Shown here in pieces: positions 1 to 10,399 of a stretch of 64,000 nt of DNA. Position 1 is the first letter of the stretch; each line of letters begins with the position of its first letter. The stretch spans positions 479,171 through 543,170 of the forward strand of contig JAQGDQ010000030.1 of the NCBI GenBank assembly GCA_030141605.1, given 5' to 3'. The notes under the pieces are model-generated. The model did not search any database. It was given only the letters and a program-made list of their open reading frames with translations, and was not told where the DNA came from. Position numbers and translations under genes: made by a program. This stretch comes from Tubiluchus corallicola. Its lineage: Eukaryota > Priapulida > Priapulimorpha > Priapulimorphida > Tubiluchidae.

Positions 1-3000
1 CCATCAAGACTGGAAATTGCCAACATGCCAATTGACGTTACTACCCCAGCAAATGTTCCTGCTTTGGGTCTAACTAACCTTAATGTTGGTGAAAATGTTA
101 CATTAATAGGAGGAGCAAGTAACAATCTTTTAACAAACAGTGTTTTAACAACTAGTATTTCAACGGCATACGTAGGAAATTATTTGAGTAATCCAGTTAA
201 CTTAAACTCTGGTGATGCCATCACTCACCGAGTATCACCGACTAATGCGTTCTTGGCATCTGTGCCTCAGCAACTAGCTGTTCCTACTCAGAATTTTATT
301 GCTGTTCAACCCCATTTGTCACAACCCATGAATCTCATTCAGACCACAAGCACAGCAACTGTTGCTAGCCACTATATTCCAGAAACTGTTATGACAATGG
401 CGCCTCAGATGATGGCTCCCACTTCTTCCTCTAGTGGATTTAAAACACCAATTAAGAATTATTCAAAGGTTAGCAAAGAAAGTCTGGGCACAGCTCAGCC
501 ATTACTACAAGAGAATCTTGGTATTTATACAGTTGCGCCTCAAATGTTGCAGAATGTTTGTATAGTAACAAATGCACCTTCATTGTTGTCAAGTAGCTTA
601 ACATCAGCTTTGCCACATAGTGGTTTGGTTTCAGTGGCAACTGTAACACCAGTGCAGAACATTCGCAGTGAAACTATGCAAACACAACACTCTAGGCTCC
701 ATAAATTATCAGCAAATGTACCTACATTGGTGCAACAAGATACACATCCTGCTTCTGCTGCACCACCCCAAGAGGAAGCTGTGTGCTTGCTGTCCCCTGT
801 TGCACGACAAACTAAGTACACACAGCGACAGCAGCAAGCAAGTAATCTGCAGCCCAGCCAAAAATCTCCCTCCTTTCCCTCTTTAACCATATGTGGTGAA
901 AAACCACCAAGTGCTGCTTCAATTACTGGAGTCATCGATGGTCAAGCCGCGCCAATGGTCACCATAGATGTTAAAGTTGGACACAGCAGACGTCCAGATG
1001 GTTATTTTCCAGTAAAAGTGATAGTTTGTTCAAAGAAACAAATGGCTGTTGGAGATAATTCACATAATCAACCCGTCACTTCAAATAGCAAAACTACATG
1101 TGTAAGTGCTGGCAAACCATTAGAGACACCACCCCAGATAGAGCAGTCTGTCACAGAAGCTTTTATGCATCTTGACGAAGGTCCAGTTAGCATTGATACT
1201 CTGGCAAAAACAGCGGCTTCCCCTGAAGTTAATCTTGAAGATGCCGATTTGATAGACATAACAGAAAAACTGTGCAATAGTAACATTTGCTTTGATAAAG
1301 CTCGTTTTAGTGCATTTGACTTTGATGATGCAAGTCGAGATTTCAAGAAACTTCACCTGGATAGTGAGGATGATAACTTAAGCAAAGTAATTAGTGACAT
1401 TTTATTTGAGTTGATAGATTCTGTTTCGTTAAAAGAATTGCAACAAGAACAGAATATGCACATCACAAATGAATATAACAAAGATGGCAAACCAGTGAAT
1501 AACAATTTAATTGCAATGTCTAATGAGCCGGCAAAACTACCTGATAACAAAGTAAAGAATGTGCATGATCACTTAATCAGTATTACCGCATCACAAAAAG
1601 TTGATGTGGAGGAAGAGAACTGTGTGTTTGATACACTTAATGAACTGCTAGGCACTGTTGAGAGAGTTTTGTGCCTGCCAGAAACCTTAGTTAGTGTTCC
1701 GGTATCTAAATCAGAGGAAATGGACAATTCGCTGCATTTTGCTTGTGAACCAGACACTATGATTATGAAGGATGTTTCGTCTTTGGCAACTCAGAGTGCT
1801 ACAGCCATTGACATACAAACTAGGAATGGTGAAATCACAGGTGAGACTCGTACAGGTACTGAAAATGCAAAGCTTGGATTTCCTCGAATTCACACTTACG
1901 AGGAAAGGCAAGAATGTACACTACTGGTGAAAGAACCTTCTGATGTTTCATACATTAACTGGTATGACGTTCTTGAAAAGCTGCACACTGTAAAAGGTAC
2001 TAGTAGTACATACACATCCGAACAATCAACTGCTACCCTTAGCAGTGCATCTCATGATGTAGTACCAACGACAATCAAATCAGCATTGAGAACTAATATT
2101 GTAAAGTCCTTGGAGACACTACCTAGTGCAGTGGTGACCAATTTACCTATCACCACTGATTCGACTGTAGAAAAGCCAATTGGGTTGTCGAGTTTGGATA
2201 AAAAAGCAGTTAATGCATCTAGTTTAAAATCTGTTAATCTGAATGGGCAGCAGTCTTGTTTAGTTTCTATACCCAATAATTATGATGTAAGAGCTCAAAC
2301 TGACACCAGCAGCACTCATGTAAGTGACACACCAGTTGCTAAAAAAACTGGTAGTCACTTATTAAATTCTGAAATGCTTTACCTGAAATCTGGCACCAAC
2401 AAGTATGTTCCATTGAGTATGGGTCAACTTAGAAAATTGGGTATTGTTTCATCTGCAGTTGGACAGCCAAATGTGCTGCAAGGTCAGCAAATTCGACCTC
2501 CAGCTTTGACAGCAGCTACTGGAAATTTGTCTCATGCGACACCCTCATTGGTTCAGCCTGCAGTAATGGCTGCAGAGCAGGCAAAAGTTCCTCGTCAGTT
2601 TTTTTTGCCAAGAATCATTCAGCAAAGTCCTGTCCCAGTTGAAGATATTATAACTAGCAGAAAGATGGGTCGAGGCGGACAACGTCGCAAGCAGCAACAC
2701 AGTGTTTTGAAGAAGAATGATGATGTAGTGCCGCACCTTTATACTTATACAGTTGCCCCATTCAGAATGGCTGATGGGACAATTAAATACAAAGTGGTAA
2801 CTGCTCAGGCATTGAAAAAAGGTTATTTGAAAAAACAGAAACAGCAAGTAAAGGGCCATCCGTCTACCAGTGTTGGTATTGAGACTATAGAATTATCTGA
2901 TGATGATGAAACAAAGAATAAGAAAAATGTGGGCATCAAACTATTAACGCCTGCAGTAATGAACAAGTTGATAAAGAAAACTGGTCACGATTCTGCGTCC

Positions 3001-6000
3001 ACTTTATCTGTGTCAACACAATGTACTACAGTTTCTACAACTGGTGTGTGCTGTTCATCATATAATAAGATTGTATCCACTTCTTACATGCCAGCTACAG
3101 CAACTAGGTATGCTACGCCCATCACGCCCACAGCAACTTGGTCAAAAATTACATCTAACGTGACAACATGTACATCGAGTTTGTCGCCAATTACAGTTTC
3201 AACGATACCACTGCAAACAATTGCCAGCAAAGATTTAATAGCACCATCACAGACTTTATTAGACAACACTGGAGCTTCTCTATTGACTTTAGCAAGCTCT
3301 GTTGATACCATAGCTAGCATTACGAAATCTAAAAGTTTTGAGAAAATAGCTGCAACATGCACAGTTCCACAGAACATGCAGATACAGCAGAACATTGACC
3401 AGCAAATTTCTGAGGAGCAAGATGAGGACATTGATATAAATGAAACACTAGAAGAAACTTGGCAAAGAATAACAAAATCTTGTGCTAAAAGATCACCATC
3501 AGACCCTATCATTCCTTGGACAAGTTTATCAGCTACAAATGAATCTGTAGTTGGTAGTGCTGATTCTATTTCTGCAAATCCAAAGTCGAGAGCTCGAACT
3601 AAGCAGAGAAAGGCATTTCTCAGTTCTCGGAAGAGAAACACCAGTATGGCTAAACGGCATGAGAGAAATGCAGGTCATAGACATACAAAGAAAACCGCGA
3701 ACAAGTTGTTAAATGAAAAGGCAAAGCATGCCAAATCGAAATTCTTGAAAAAGGATATTCACAAACGACTTGTTGGCAAACAAAAAAGCCCCAACCAAGG
3801 TACTTCAGCACATCAGGATAAACAGCAAAATAGATTGGCCTGCCAGAAAAATGCTAAAGCTGTTGCAGTTAATGATGGGAGGACAGTTAACAAAAAGAGT
3901 GAAAGCAAAAATGCATTAACACTTTCAGAAAATGACAATATGCCATCAAATCAGATACATAATCAAAATCTGAAAGCAGGCAAAGCACTCGACATCGTTT
4001 CCAAGAATGCACCTGCTGCATTTTATGAAGGCGATGTGGATATAGAAAGTGTGGATTTCATGGAAAATATCAAGCAGGATTCAGATGCTATGATGGAAGC
4101 AGTTCACACTGACTCTGAAAAAAATACTTGGAGTGCAACTATGAGTTCAAGTGTGTTTCGAGATAGTTGTGATATTTCTGCAAAAGTTAGCTTGCAAGAT
4201 ACCTTTGGGCAAAGACAGAGGATAAATGCTATTTTTGCAGGTGACTTAATTGCCAACACCCAGAAACAAAGACGAGTCCCCACAAAAGCTGAATTGAAGG
4301 CATACAGCGATGTTGTGCAGAAAGATATATCTCCAGAACTGAATAAAGAATTTTTGTCAGGAAGGCGATCAGTTAGAATATTAGCACACCAGCTTGAAGC
4401 TGATGACGTAATTTCATCAGATGCAAGAAAAGAACCAGAAAAAGCAAATAAAGTTTTGTCTAGACATTTGCCTTTGGAAAACCAAAACGAAGCTAAAAGC
4501 CACAAAGTCTCTGAAAAAAGTTTTGACCAATTAAAAGATGAAGAAAAAATGTTAGAAGCTGACAGAGGTGCTGGTATTCAGAAGTCACAAAAGATCAGAG
4601 CAAATAAGGTGGCATCTGAAAACTCAAGTCATTATGACATTAAATTTGATGAACATCTGTTTGAGAGAAGATATTCTGTTCGATATTTAGCAAAAGCACT
4701 CTGTGAACAGGAGGTCTCTGTTGATGATCAACTGAAAGACTCATTAGCACCAAATGAAGCAACAGTTTCTGAACGAAAAAATAATGCTGAAAAAATTATA
4801 AGAAAAAGTGTTGAAACAAAGGGGGTAAAAACAAAGAAAGACTTTAAAAAAATTAGTAGAGGAGCAGAACTTACTTACCAACATGCCAATGACAAAAAAG
4901 TAAAAGTGGCTAGAAAAGAAAAGAAGGTGAAACATGATCCTGGAATGACTACACATAGTAGAAATTTACGGAGCCTAGGGAACAGTAATGAGAAAGCAGG
5001 AGAAAAAGTGATGACTTCACTGGAATTGGAAGCTTGCGGAGCAGCTCTGGAGAATACAGACACTATGGAAGAATTGCCAAACAACAGGGTAGATTATGCA
5101 TGTGCTAGTGACCTGGCAGGACTGGCATTGGCAAGTAAGAAAGAATTCACCAGTAAAGAATGTCAACATTTATTTGGTCTGTCTAAACCATTTTTGGATG
5201 AAAAAACTTGTGTACCTACCAGTTCACCTGAAAAATTGAAAAAGGAAACGAATGAAGATGTATCTGATGATGTGAATATGAATCCGGACAAACTGCTTGA
5301 TACTAATGCTAATAGAGGTAGTACTTCTACTTGCGGAGACATTGCCATTAGGCATGATGGTAAAGAGAAAGAAGTTGAATCACAATGGCTTCAGCATGCA
5401 GAAGTTGGATCATCTACGCCAAATTATGATTTCACTGGTGACACAGAACAAAATAAACGTGCTGAATCAGCTATTTCGTCTTGGGGTGATTTTTCTAAAG
5501 AAAACAGTAGAATGGAAGAAGGTGTGGCAGTTGTCACCTCAACTGCCATTGAAGTTGGAAATTCAGACTTTGGTTATGAAATGTCTGATAGTGAAGCTTC
5601 AACTCTGCCATTTAGTTCTGATGGACAAATGGAGACAGAGGTGAAGAACAGAGACTCACCTGTATCAGGATCAAGGGAAAGCAGTACTAACAAAGCACTT
5701 GCCTGGACTTTCAGTTCTGGCGAGACTGGAGAATCAATAAAGAAATCTTCAGTTGAAGAAAATAGAATTGGTAATAATGGCTCAGAAGGTAAGGTTCTTT
5801 TAAAGAAACAGGCTGACTCTGATTGGCAAAATTTAGAAAGTGAAGTTGATACTGTTACTGGCTATGTTTGTTCAAAATCTGGAGTGGTGTTAGATAACAT
5901 TGATGTAGATATGTTTGCTGGAAAGACTGGCAAAGAACAAGAGAAGCCCAACCAACAGGAAGACACACTTAATTTGAACCATGCAGATGGAATGTGTTCA

Positions 6001-9000
6001 AAAACTAAAACTTGTAAAGGCGAGGAACACAATAATACAGGTGAATTTTATACAAGTGCCATACCAGATCATGCAGAGCTTTCAACTAATGAAAGAGAAT
6101 CAAAAGAGTCATCTCTGCATCTGAGTTACAAAAATTCTTATTTATCTCTAAGTGAAAAGGAAAACAAAGCTGTTGTTTCTTCTGTAACTAATGCAGAAGG
6201 AGAGTGCTGTAGTAAATCAGAGACACCTGGAGTAGGATATGAAAAAAATGGCGACAAAGTTGTTAGTGTAGATATTGAACAGCATAACAAAGAAGTTAGC
6301 AATTGGCATGGAGCAACAATGATTGAACAAAATGGTGATATAACTGAATCTTCTTCAAGACAGGAAGGAGTTCTTACCATTAATGTTAAAATGTCTGACA
6401 AACAAGACAGTCACTTGTTGATTAGACAAGAACTAGCTGCAGTCAAAAGTGGTGTTACACTGCCTGATAGAGAACATCTTGTTTCAGAAGTGACAACACT
6501 GATTGAACATAGAAATATGGCTGGAAATATGGAAGCAGTTTCATTTGAACAAAAAGAAGCTGATATATTACCAATGATAGGTCCTAGTACTGGGGAAAAA
6601 GAAGGCAGTGTACAAGAAAGTAACACCACAGATAAAACAGATAACTTTCCAGAGATGGTAAAAGAGGAAGGTGCTATTACAAATGAGAAATTGACATCTA
6701 GTGAACTAGCTAAGAAGTCAGTGTTTAATTTCTCAAAAGGAGAGCAGATTACGAAAGTAAAGAATACAAAGCGGTTAATATGTAGTGATGTTATATTTGA
6801 TTTTGGACAGCCTGATGTTACATATGCTGATTATGGTGAAACTGTTGGATCAGAAGACTTCATGCTAGATTTTACAAAGAGTAATCGACCAAAATCTACT
6901 GGCAGTTGGCGTCAATCTTGGGATGTTTATCACCAATTTCTCAGAGGTTGCACGCACTCTATAAAACCACCCCAGATGATCTTTTCAATAACTAGTTCTC
7001 TTGAAGACTTAAGTAACTCTAAAAATTTGGTTTCGCCACTTGTGACTCATGGAAAGAAAAACCAGCAGAATATTAGATCTGCAGATCAGGCACATGTTAA
7101 AAAACGGAAGAGTAGCAGGATGGCTAAAGACAAAAAGATATGTGATAATAACTTTGGTTCAGGGATTGAAGAAGCTTACAGCATACCTAACAGAATAGAG
7201 AAATTGCCAACTGTTAGAGGTATTCCACAAAGGAAAAAATGTGGTAAACCTCCTAAAATTCAAGAAATAAATGACAACAACTCTAGATCAAAGATTACAG
7301 ATGCAGCTGACATATCCCCTGGAATAACAAAATTGCAAACAGGTAAAGTTACAGATTGGCCACAAGTGCAAAAAAGAAAACGTGGTAGACCTGCCAAAAA
7401 TAAAAAAATACGTGCTATTGACACCTCTCTGAAGACCAATAAAAATGTGTCTACTAGCGAGAAAGAATCGTATACTGTTACAGGTAATGATTTAATTGCA
7501 AGCCTTGGACAAGCGAATGATGTACCATCTAGGATGAAAAAAGCACAAGAAGCGAGTACAAAAGATAATGGTGAAATAACTAGTAATATTTTTCTTAGAG
7601 CGGAAGAGATTCCAATTGGTAAGCCAACACGTAGCAGACTTGGTAAAAATAAACACTCAAGCACCTGTGATTCTTATGCAAAAACTGGAGAAATTAGTGA
7701 TATTTCTACTAAAGTGAAGTGCATTCTTAAAGGCAATGGCTCTAGTCAAATGACTGAACAAACAACATCTTCTAAACTTAAACAGTTACAAATTGTTAAA
7801 GATGTCAGTGTGTGTCCAATGGTTGAAAGAAGGAATAGTAAAATAGGTCAGCCGTTGATGCAGAAAAGAAGACGTGGTAGACCTGTAAAAAACAAAGAGT
7901 CGGTTCACGATGTTGAGTCAATTGCTGCAAAAATACGTGAGATATCTTCTCCTGTTAAAGGTAGTATTGACTTGAGTCAACGTGTTAATGAAGAAGTAAG
8001 TCATACGTTACAATTGCCCATTACCATAGAAAGAACATTTACTCTTAATGCTCCTGCATCAATTAGCCATGAAAAGTTACGTAACAAAACCATAGCTACC
8101 AAAATATCAAAAGCAAAACTGGTCAGATCTGCTAGTGAAGGAGCTATGTGTAACAGAAGTGCTCCTCTCTTGCACCAGACAAGACTCAGTAGATCAGCCA
8201 GCCAGAAAAAGCATAACGTGGGAATTATCTGCAAAGATTCACAACAAATTTTAGGTAGATCTTGCCATAAAAAGGACAATAACAGTGATGACTTGCTGCA
8301 AAAATTTAGATTTACTAGTTCACATCACCATCATGGTGTTAGTGACAAAGATCCTGTAAAGCCTATTGTCAGTAAACAGTCTAAAAGAAAGCTTTGCAGA
8401 TCTGCTATTGGAGAAGATGCCATTGCGTTAACTCAAGAGCAACATGATGATTTTGCTAGTCAGGAAAAAACATCTACTGATCTTAGTGTTGATAATAAAA
8501 ATGTCTATGTGCTTTCCGAGAAGAAATGTGATAGGTCTGCTAGTCAGACAATATTAGCATTTGAAGAGTTCACCAAGTTGGTTGCCATTCAGTCATCTGA
8601 TAGTCTGTTCAACACTCAAAACAAAGGGCAATCTTCCCAGGATGAATCTCATGGCAGGGGCATTACCCGTGTGTTTGAAAAGAGATGTGGTAGGTCTGCC
8701 ATGCAGAAGCAGATCTATTCTGTTACCGCTCAGCAAAATATCAAACTGTTGTCTGAATCAAGACCAAAGAGGTTTAAAAGTAATGATGAAGTATTGTGTG
8801 TTAGTAAGTCAACTATTGTTGGGGACATTAAGAATATGTCGGGTGTTAAGCAAGGCTCAAAAAGAAAACGTCGTAGACCTACTGAAAGTCATGATAATGT
8901 TAGTGATGATCGTGATGTGTCACAAAAAATATATGTCAATGCTGCAGGTCACGTGTCACTAGAAGCCAGTGTGGCTGCTTCACCATCCACAGCAAGCTTA

Positions 9001-9180
9001 ACATCAAACACTTCCTTCGGTAAAGAGACACTAGAAATCGGCAATGCTGCAGCCACATCAACTATGAAGTCGCAACTGAAGCTGAGAGGCACAAAGTTTG
9101 TAAAAAGAAATAACTCAGGCAAAAAAGCTGTCATTAAATCTGCTACCTCTTCAAAACATAAAACCACTTCTGCAAGGTAG
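1..9180 (+). CDS. Giant AT-hook-like, low-complexity protein, probably nuclear (5' partial, family not recognised)
   Basis: A single reading frame is open from the left window edge to a TAG at 9178-9180. The first in-frame Met is at 25 (context AACATGC, A at -3), giving 3051 residues, but the frame is open upstream so the true start may lie outside the window. I do not recognise the family. In order: a Ser/Thr/Gln/Pro-rich N-terminal part (about 1-780); a compact, possibly folded stretch (about 783-940, including a YTYTVAPFRMADG segment); a SUMO-interaction-like ETIELSDDDE (953-962); Lys-rich linkers; two copies of an SVR-x-LA motif (about 1446 and 1548); an acidic Ser-rich part (about 1700-2300); AT-hook-like repeats (RGRP at 2453 and 2617, RRRP at 2949, CGKP at 2406); seven RSA/RSC motifs (2701-2890); and a basic C-terminus. 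There is no zinc finger, bHLH or catalytic domain. Chromatin binding is an inference from the AT hooks. A 9-kb exon without introns contrasts with the 60-310-bp exons of its neighbours. Confidence 0.85.
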   Translation, partial: PSRLEIANMPIDVTTPANVPALGLTNLNVGENVTLIGGASNNLLTNSVLTTSISTAYVGNYLSNPVNLNSGDAITHRVSPTNAFLASVPQQLAVPTQNFIAVQPHLSQPMNLIQTTSTATVASHYIPETVMTMAPQMMAPTSSSSGFKTPIKNYSKVSKESLGTAQPLLQENLGIYTVAPQMLQNVCIVTNAPSLLSSSLTSALPHSGLVSVATVTPVQNIRSETMQTQHSRLHKLSANVPTLVQQDTHPASAAPPQEEAVCLLSPVARQTKYTQRQQQASNLQPSQKSPSFPSLTICGEKPPSAASITGVIDGQAAPMVTIDVKVGHSRRPDGYFPVKVIVCSKKQMAVGDNSHNQPVTSNSKTTCVSAGKPLETPPQIEQSVTEAFMHLDEGPVSIDTLAKTAASPEVNLEDADLIDITEKLCNSNICFDKARFSAFDFDDASRDFKKLHLDSEDDNLSKVISDILFELIDSVSLKELQQEQNMHITNEYNKDGKPVNNNLIAMSNEPAKLPDNKVKNVHDHLISITASQKVDVEEENCVFDTLNELLGTVERVLCLPETLVSVPVSKSEEMDNSLHFACEPDTMIMKDVSSLATQSATAIDIQTRNGEITGETRTGTENAKLGFPRIHTYEERQECTLLVKEPSDVSYINWYDVLEKLHTVKGTSSTYTSEQSTATLSSASHDVVPTTIKSALRTNIVKSLETLPSAVVTNLPITTDSTVEKPIGLSSLDKKAVNASSLKSVNLNGQQSCLVSIPNNYDVRAQTDTSSTHVSDTPVAKKTGSHLLNSEMLYLKSGTNKYVPLSMGQLRKLGIVSSAVGQPNVLQGQQIRPPALTAATGNLSHATPSLVQPAVMAAEQAKVPRQFFLPRIIQQSPVPVEDIITSRKMGRGGQRRKQQHSVLKKNDDVVPHLYTYTVAPFRMADGTIKYKVVTAQALKKGYLKKQKQQVKGHPSTSVGIETIELSDDDETKNKKNVGIKLLTPAVMNKLIKKTGHDSASTLSVSTQCTTVSTTGVCCSSYNKIVSTSYMPATATRYATPITPTATWSKITSNVTTCTSSLSPITVSTIPLQTIASKDLIAPSQTLLDNTGASLLTLASSVDTIASITKSKSFEKIAATCTVPQNMQIQQNIDQQISEEQDEDIDINETLEETWQRITKSCAKRSPSDPIIPWTSLSATNESVVGSADSISANPKSRARTKQRKAFLSSRKRNTSMAKRHERNAGHRHTKKTANKLLNEKAKHAKSKFLKKDIHKRLVGKQKSPNQGTSAHQDKQQNRLACQKNAKAVAVNDGRTVNKKSESKNALTLSENDNMPSNQIHNQNLKAGKALDIVSKNAPAAFYEGDVDIESVDFMENIKQDSDAMMEAVHTDSEKNTWSATMSSSVFRDSCDISAKVSLQDTFGQRQRINAIFAGDLIANTQKQRRVPTKAELKAYSDVVQKDISPELNKEFLSGRRSVRILAHQLEADDVISSDARKEPEKANKVLSRHLPLENQNEAKSHKVSEKSFDQLKDEEKMLEADRGAGIQKSQKIRANKVASENSSHYDIKFDEHLFERRYSVRYLAKALCEQEVSVDDQLKDSLAPNEATVSERKNNAEKIIRKSVETKGVKTKKDFKKISRGAELTYQHANDKKVKVARKEKKVKHDPGMTTHSRNLRSLGNSNEKAGEKVMTSLELEACGAALENTDTMEELPNNRVDYACASDLAGLALASKKEFTSKECQHLFGLSKPFLDEKTCVPTSSPEKLKKETNEDVSDDVNMNPDKLLDTNANRGSTSTCGDIAIRHDGKEKEVESQWLQHAEVGSSTPNYDFTGDTEQNKRAESAISSWGDFSKENSRMEEGVAVVTSTAIEVGNSDFGYEMSDSEASTLPFSSDGQMETEVKNRDSPVSGSRESSTNKALAWTFSSGETGESIKKSSVEENRIGNNGSEGKVLLKKQADSDWQNLESEVDTVTGYVCSKSGVVLDNIDVDMFAGKTGKEQEKPNQQEDTLNLNHADGMCSKTKTCKGEEHNNTGEFYTSAIPDHAELSTNERESKESSLHLSYKNSYLSLSEKENKAVVSSVTNAEGECCSKSETPGVGYEKNGDKVVSVDIEQHNKEVSNWHGATMIEQNGDITESSSRQEGVLTINVKMSDKQDSHLLIRQELAAVKSGVTLPDREHLVSEVTTLIEHRNMAGNMEAVSFEQKEADILPMIGPSTGEKEGSVQESNTTDKTDNFPEMVKEEGAITNEKLTSSELAKKSVFNFSKGEQITKVKNTKRLICSDVIFDFGQPDVTYADYGETVGSEDFMLDFTKSNRPKSTGSWRQSWDVYHQFLRGCTHSIKPPQMIFSITSSLEDLSNSKNLVSPLVTHGKKNQQNIRSADQAHVKKRKSSRMAKDKKICDNNFGSGIEEAYSIPNRIEKLPTVRGIPQRKKCGKPPKIQEINDNNSRSKITDAADISPGITKLQTGKVTDWPQVQKRKRGRPAKNKKIRAIDTSLKTNKNVSTSEKESYTVTGNDLIASLGQANDVPSRMKKAQEASTKDNGEITSNIFLRAEEIPIGKPTRSRLGKNKHSSTCDSYAKTGEISDISTKVKCILKGNGSSQMTEQTTSSKLKQLQIVKDVSVCPMVERRNSKIGQPLMQKRRRGRPVKNKESVHDVESIAAKIREISSPVKGSIDLSQRVNEEVSHTLQLPITIERTFTLNAPASISHEKLRNKTIATKISKAKLVRSASEGAMCNRSAPLLHQTRLSRSASQKKHNVGIICKDSQQILGRSCHKKDNNSDDLLQKFRFTSSHHHHGVSDKDPVKPIVSKQSKRKLCRSAIGEDAIALTQEQHDDFASQEKTSTDLSVDNKNVYVLSEKKCDRSASQTILAFEEFTKLVAIQSSDSLFNTQNKGQSSQDESHGRGITRVFEKRCGRSAMQKQIYSVTAQQNIKLLSESRPKRFKSNDEVLCVSKSTIVGDIKNMSGVKQGSKRKRRRPTESHDNVSDDRDVSQKIYVNAAGHVSLEASVAASPSTASLTSNTSFGKETLEIGNAAATSTMKSQLKLRGTKFVKRNNSGKKAVIKSATSSKHKTTSAR
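7099..7950 (+). repeat. Degenerate AT-hook repeat units inside the giant protein
   Basis: Residues about 2359-2642 contain five related units. Each begins with a basic block (KKRKSSRMAKDKK, RKKCGKPPK, KRKRGRPAKNKK, KPTRSRLGKNKH, KRRRGRPVKNKE) and is followed by a more acidic segment rich in E-I-S/T, such as ITDAADIS, GEITSNI, GEISDIS and IREISS. Units are about 45-85 residues long. Two carry the RGRP core of a classical AT hook; the others are decayed or diverged versions. AT hooks bind the minor groove of AT-rich DNA, so this part is the best candidate for a DNA-binding region. Confidence 0.6.
8119..8710 (+). repeat. RSA motif array inside the giant protein
   Basis: Between residues about 2699 and 2895 the motif (G/L/C/D)-R-S-A recurs: VRSASEG, NRSAPLL, SRSASQKK, GRSCHKKD, CRSAIGED, DRSASQT and GRSAMQKQ. 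Several copies are preceded by a basic-cysteine pair (KKCD, KRCG, KLC). Arg-Ser dipeptides in a basic context resemble phosphorylation or docking sites, but that is only an inference. Confidence 0.55.
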
Positions 9181-9567
9181 ACAAGCTAAAAAAATTAATG
9201 TTTAAACTGTACATAGTATGTAAGTAATCGTGTTTTTAGTAACCACTGTCATTTTGCATTCTCAATTATTGTAAGTTACTAACGTTACAGTTGATACTTG
9301 TCTGTATCGTCTTTATTTTTTAAAATGTGTAAAAATACTGTATATATTGTCTGATAATTGTTTTTCAGAGTAGCCAATTATTAGAGAGTCTCTGTGACAG
9401 TTAATCTGACAAACCATGATTGTTATCATATTGGATAGGTCACTGCGTATAATGACAACTTAGGCCCAGTAAAATTTTTTGAATCCTCGCTCGGATAGAA
9501 TTCGCTTAGCATCTGTATAGTCGAATATAGTCTATACGCTTTAATTTATAAGGTACAAGCAATTAGG

Positions 9568-9960
9568 GGCCATTCTCATATAACGATATCAAGTTTTTGG
9601 TCGATTTCAAGGACTTACCTGCCTTGCATTACAAAGGCGTTATCATATACCCCACCTATCCCTTATGTTGATATTGATATCACACTGATGCGGCTTTTTG
9701 TACATTTTATTCTTCCTCCTCCCAAGGGCAGACAACAACATCGCTTGTGTTAATTAATGGGAAACCATCAGTGGATTCCATTGGCGTGGGTGATGGAGGC
9801 AGAGACAGCCCCAATTCACTGAACTCATTATCATCGATCCATTCTGCAAGTTACAACCAACTATAACCAGTCATTCCTTGTTCCACATTGCTGCCAGACA
9901 TACTGGACGAGTTGGTTGTTCAGTAAGTCAGATAATGATATCGCGAGTAAATCACCTATC
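9568..9960 (-). mobile_element. Possible DNA-transposon remnant (transposase C-terminus plus terminus)
   Basis: On the minus strand a short open frame of about 50 codons ends with SDVVVCPWEEEE and a TAA at about 9706-9708, followed by AATAAA. Its composition (AEWIDDNEF, LPPSPTP) looks coding rather than random. At the low-coordinate end the sequence GGGGCCATTCTCATATAA (plus strand, from 9568) is preceded by TTA. This would fit a Harbinger-type terminus with a 3-bp target duplication, but no matching inverted end was found. A similar GGGGCCATTTTCATATA occurs at about 27036 in an IPO9 intron. The family is uncertain. Confidence 0.3.
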
Positions 9961-10393
9961 TACCTTGTGTTAATAATGATGTGACCTCGTTCTCTGCCCT
10001 AGACTTGATATTGTTATGTGGATAGTCCTTATCATTGATGTTCACTTAGTCTACAATCTTAGCCTATTTTGGTCGCAGGCTGAAATGTGACATCATATAT
10101 TTCAATATATTTTATTTATTATAATTCCGTTCATATTATTGCTTTACGATGTAATAACAAAAACTATATTTTTTAGGCTACCAAGTTCATTTTTGGTGTG
10201 TTTAATTGACATTGAAATATTTTTGTGTACAAAATAGTTAGTTTGTAACAACAGTTCGAGTTGTAGTTGTTCGTAGACATTCTCATAATTGTCATCCATG
10301 GTTTGGTAAATTTTGAGAACCAAACTTAAGTTTTACATATTATGTCATGTTGTTTTAGACTTGTTCTACATATATCGTTTTTTTAATTTTGGG

Positions 10394-10399
10394 AATAAA
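10394..10399 (+). promoter_or_regulatory. Candidate poly(A) signal of the giant gene
   Basis: AATAAA lies about 1.2 kb after the stop codon. A second AATAAA at 10777-10782 is an alternative. Neither is proven. Confidence 0.4.

Noticed and set aside
540-9167. Many shorter open frames on both strands inside the giant gene
   Set aside because: They lie in alternative frames of one long, continuous coding frame and show no family signature of their own.
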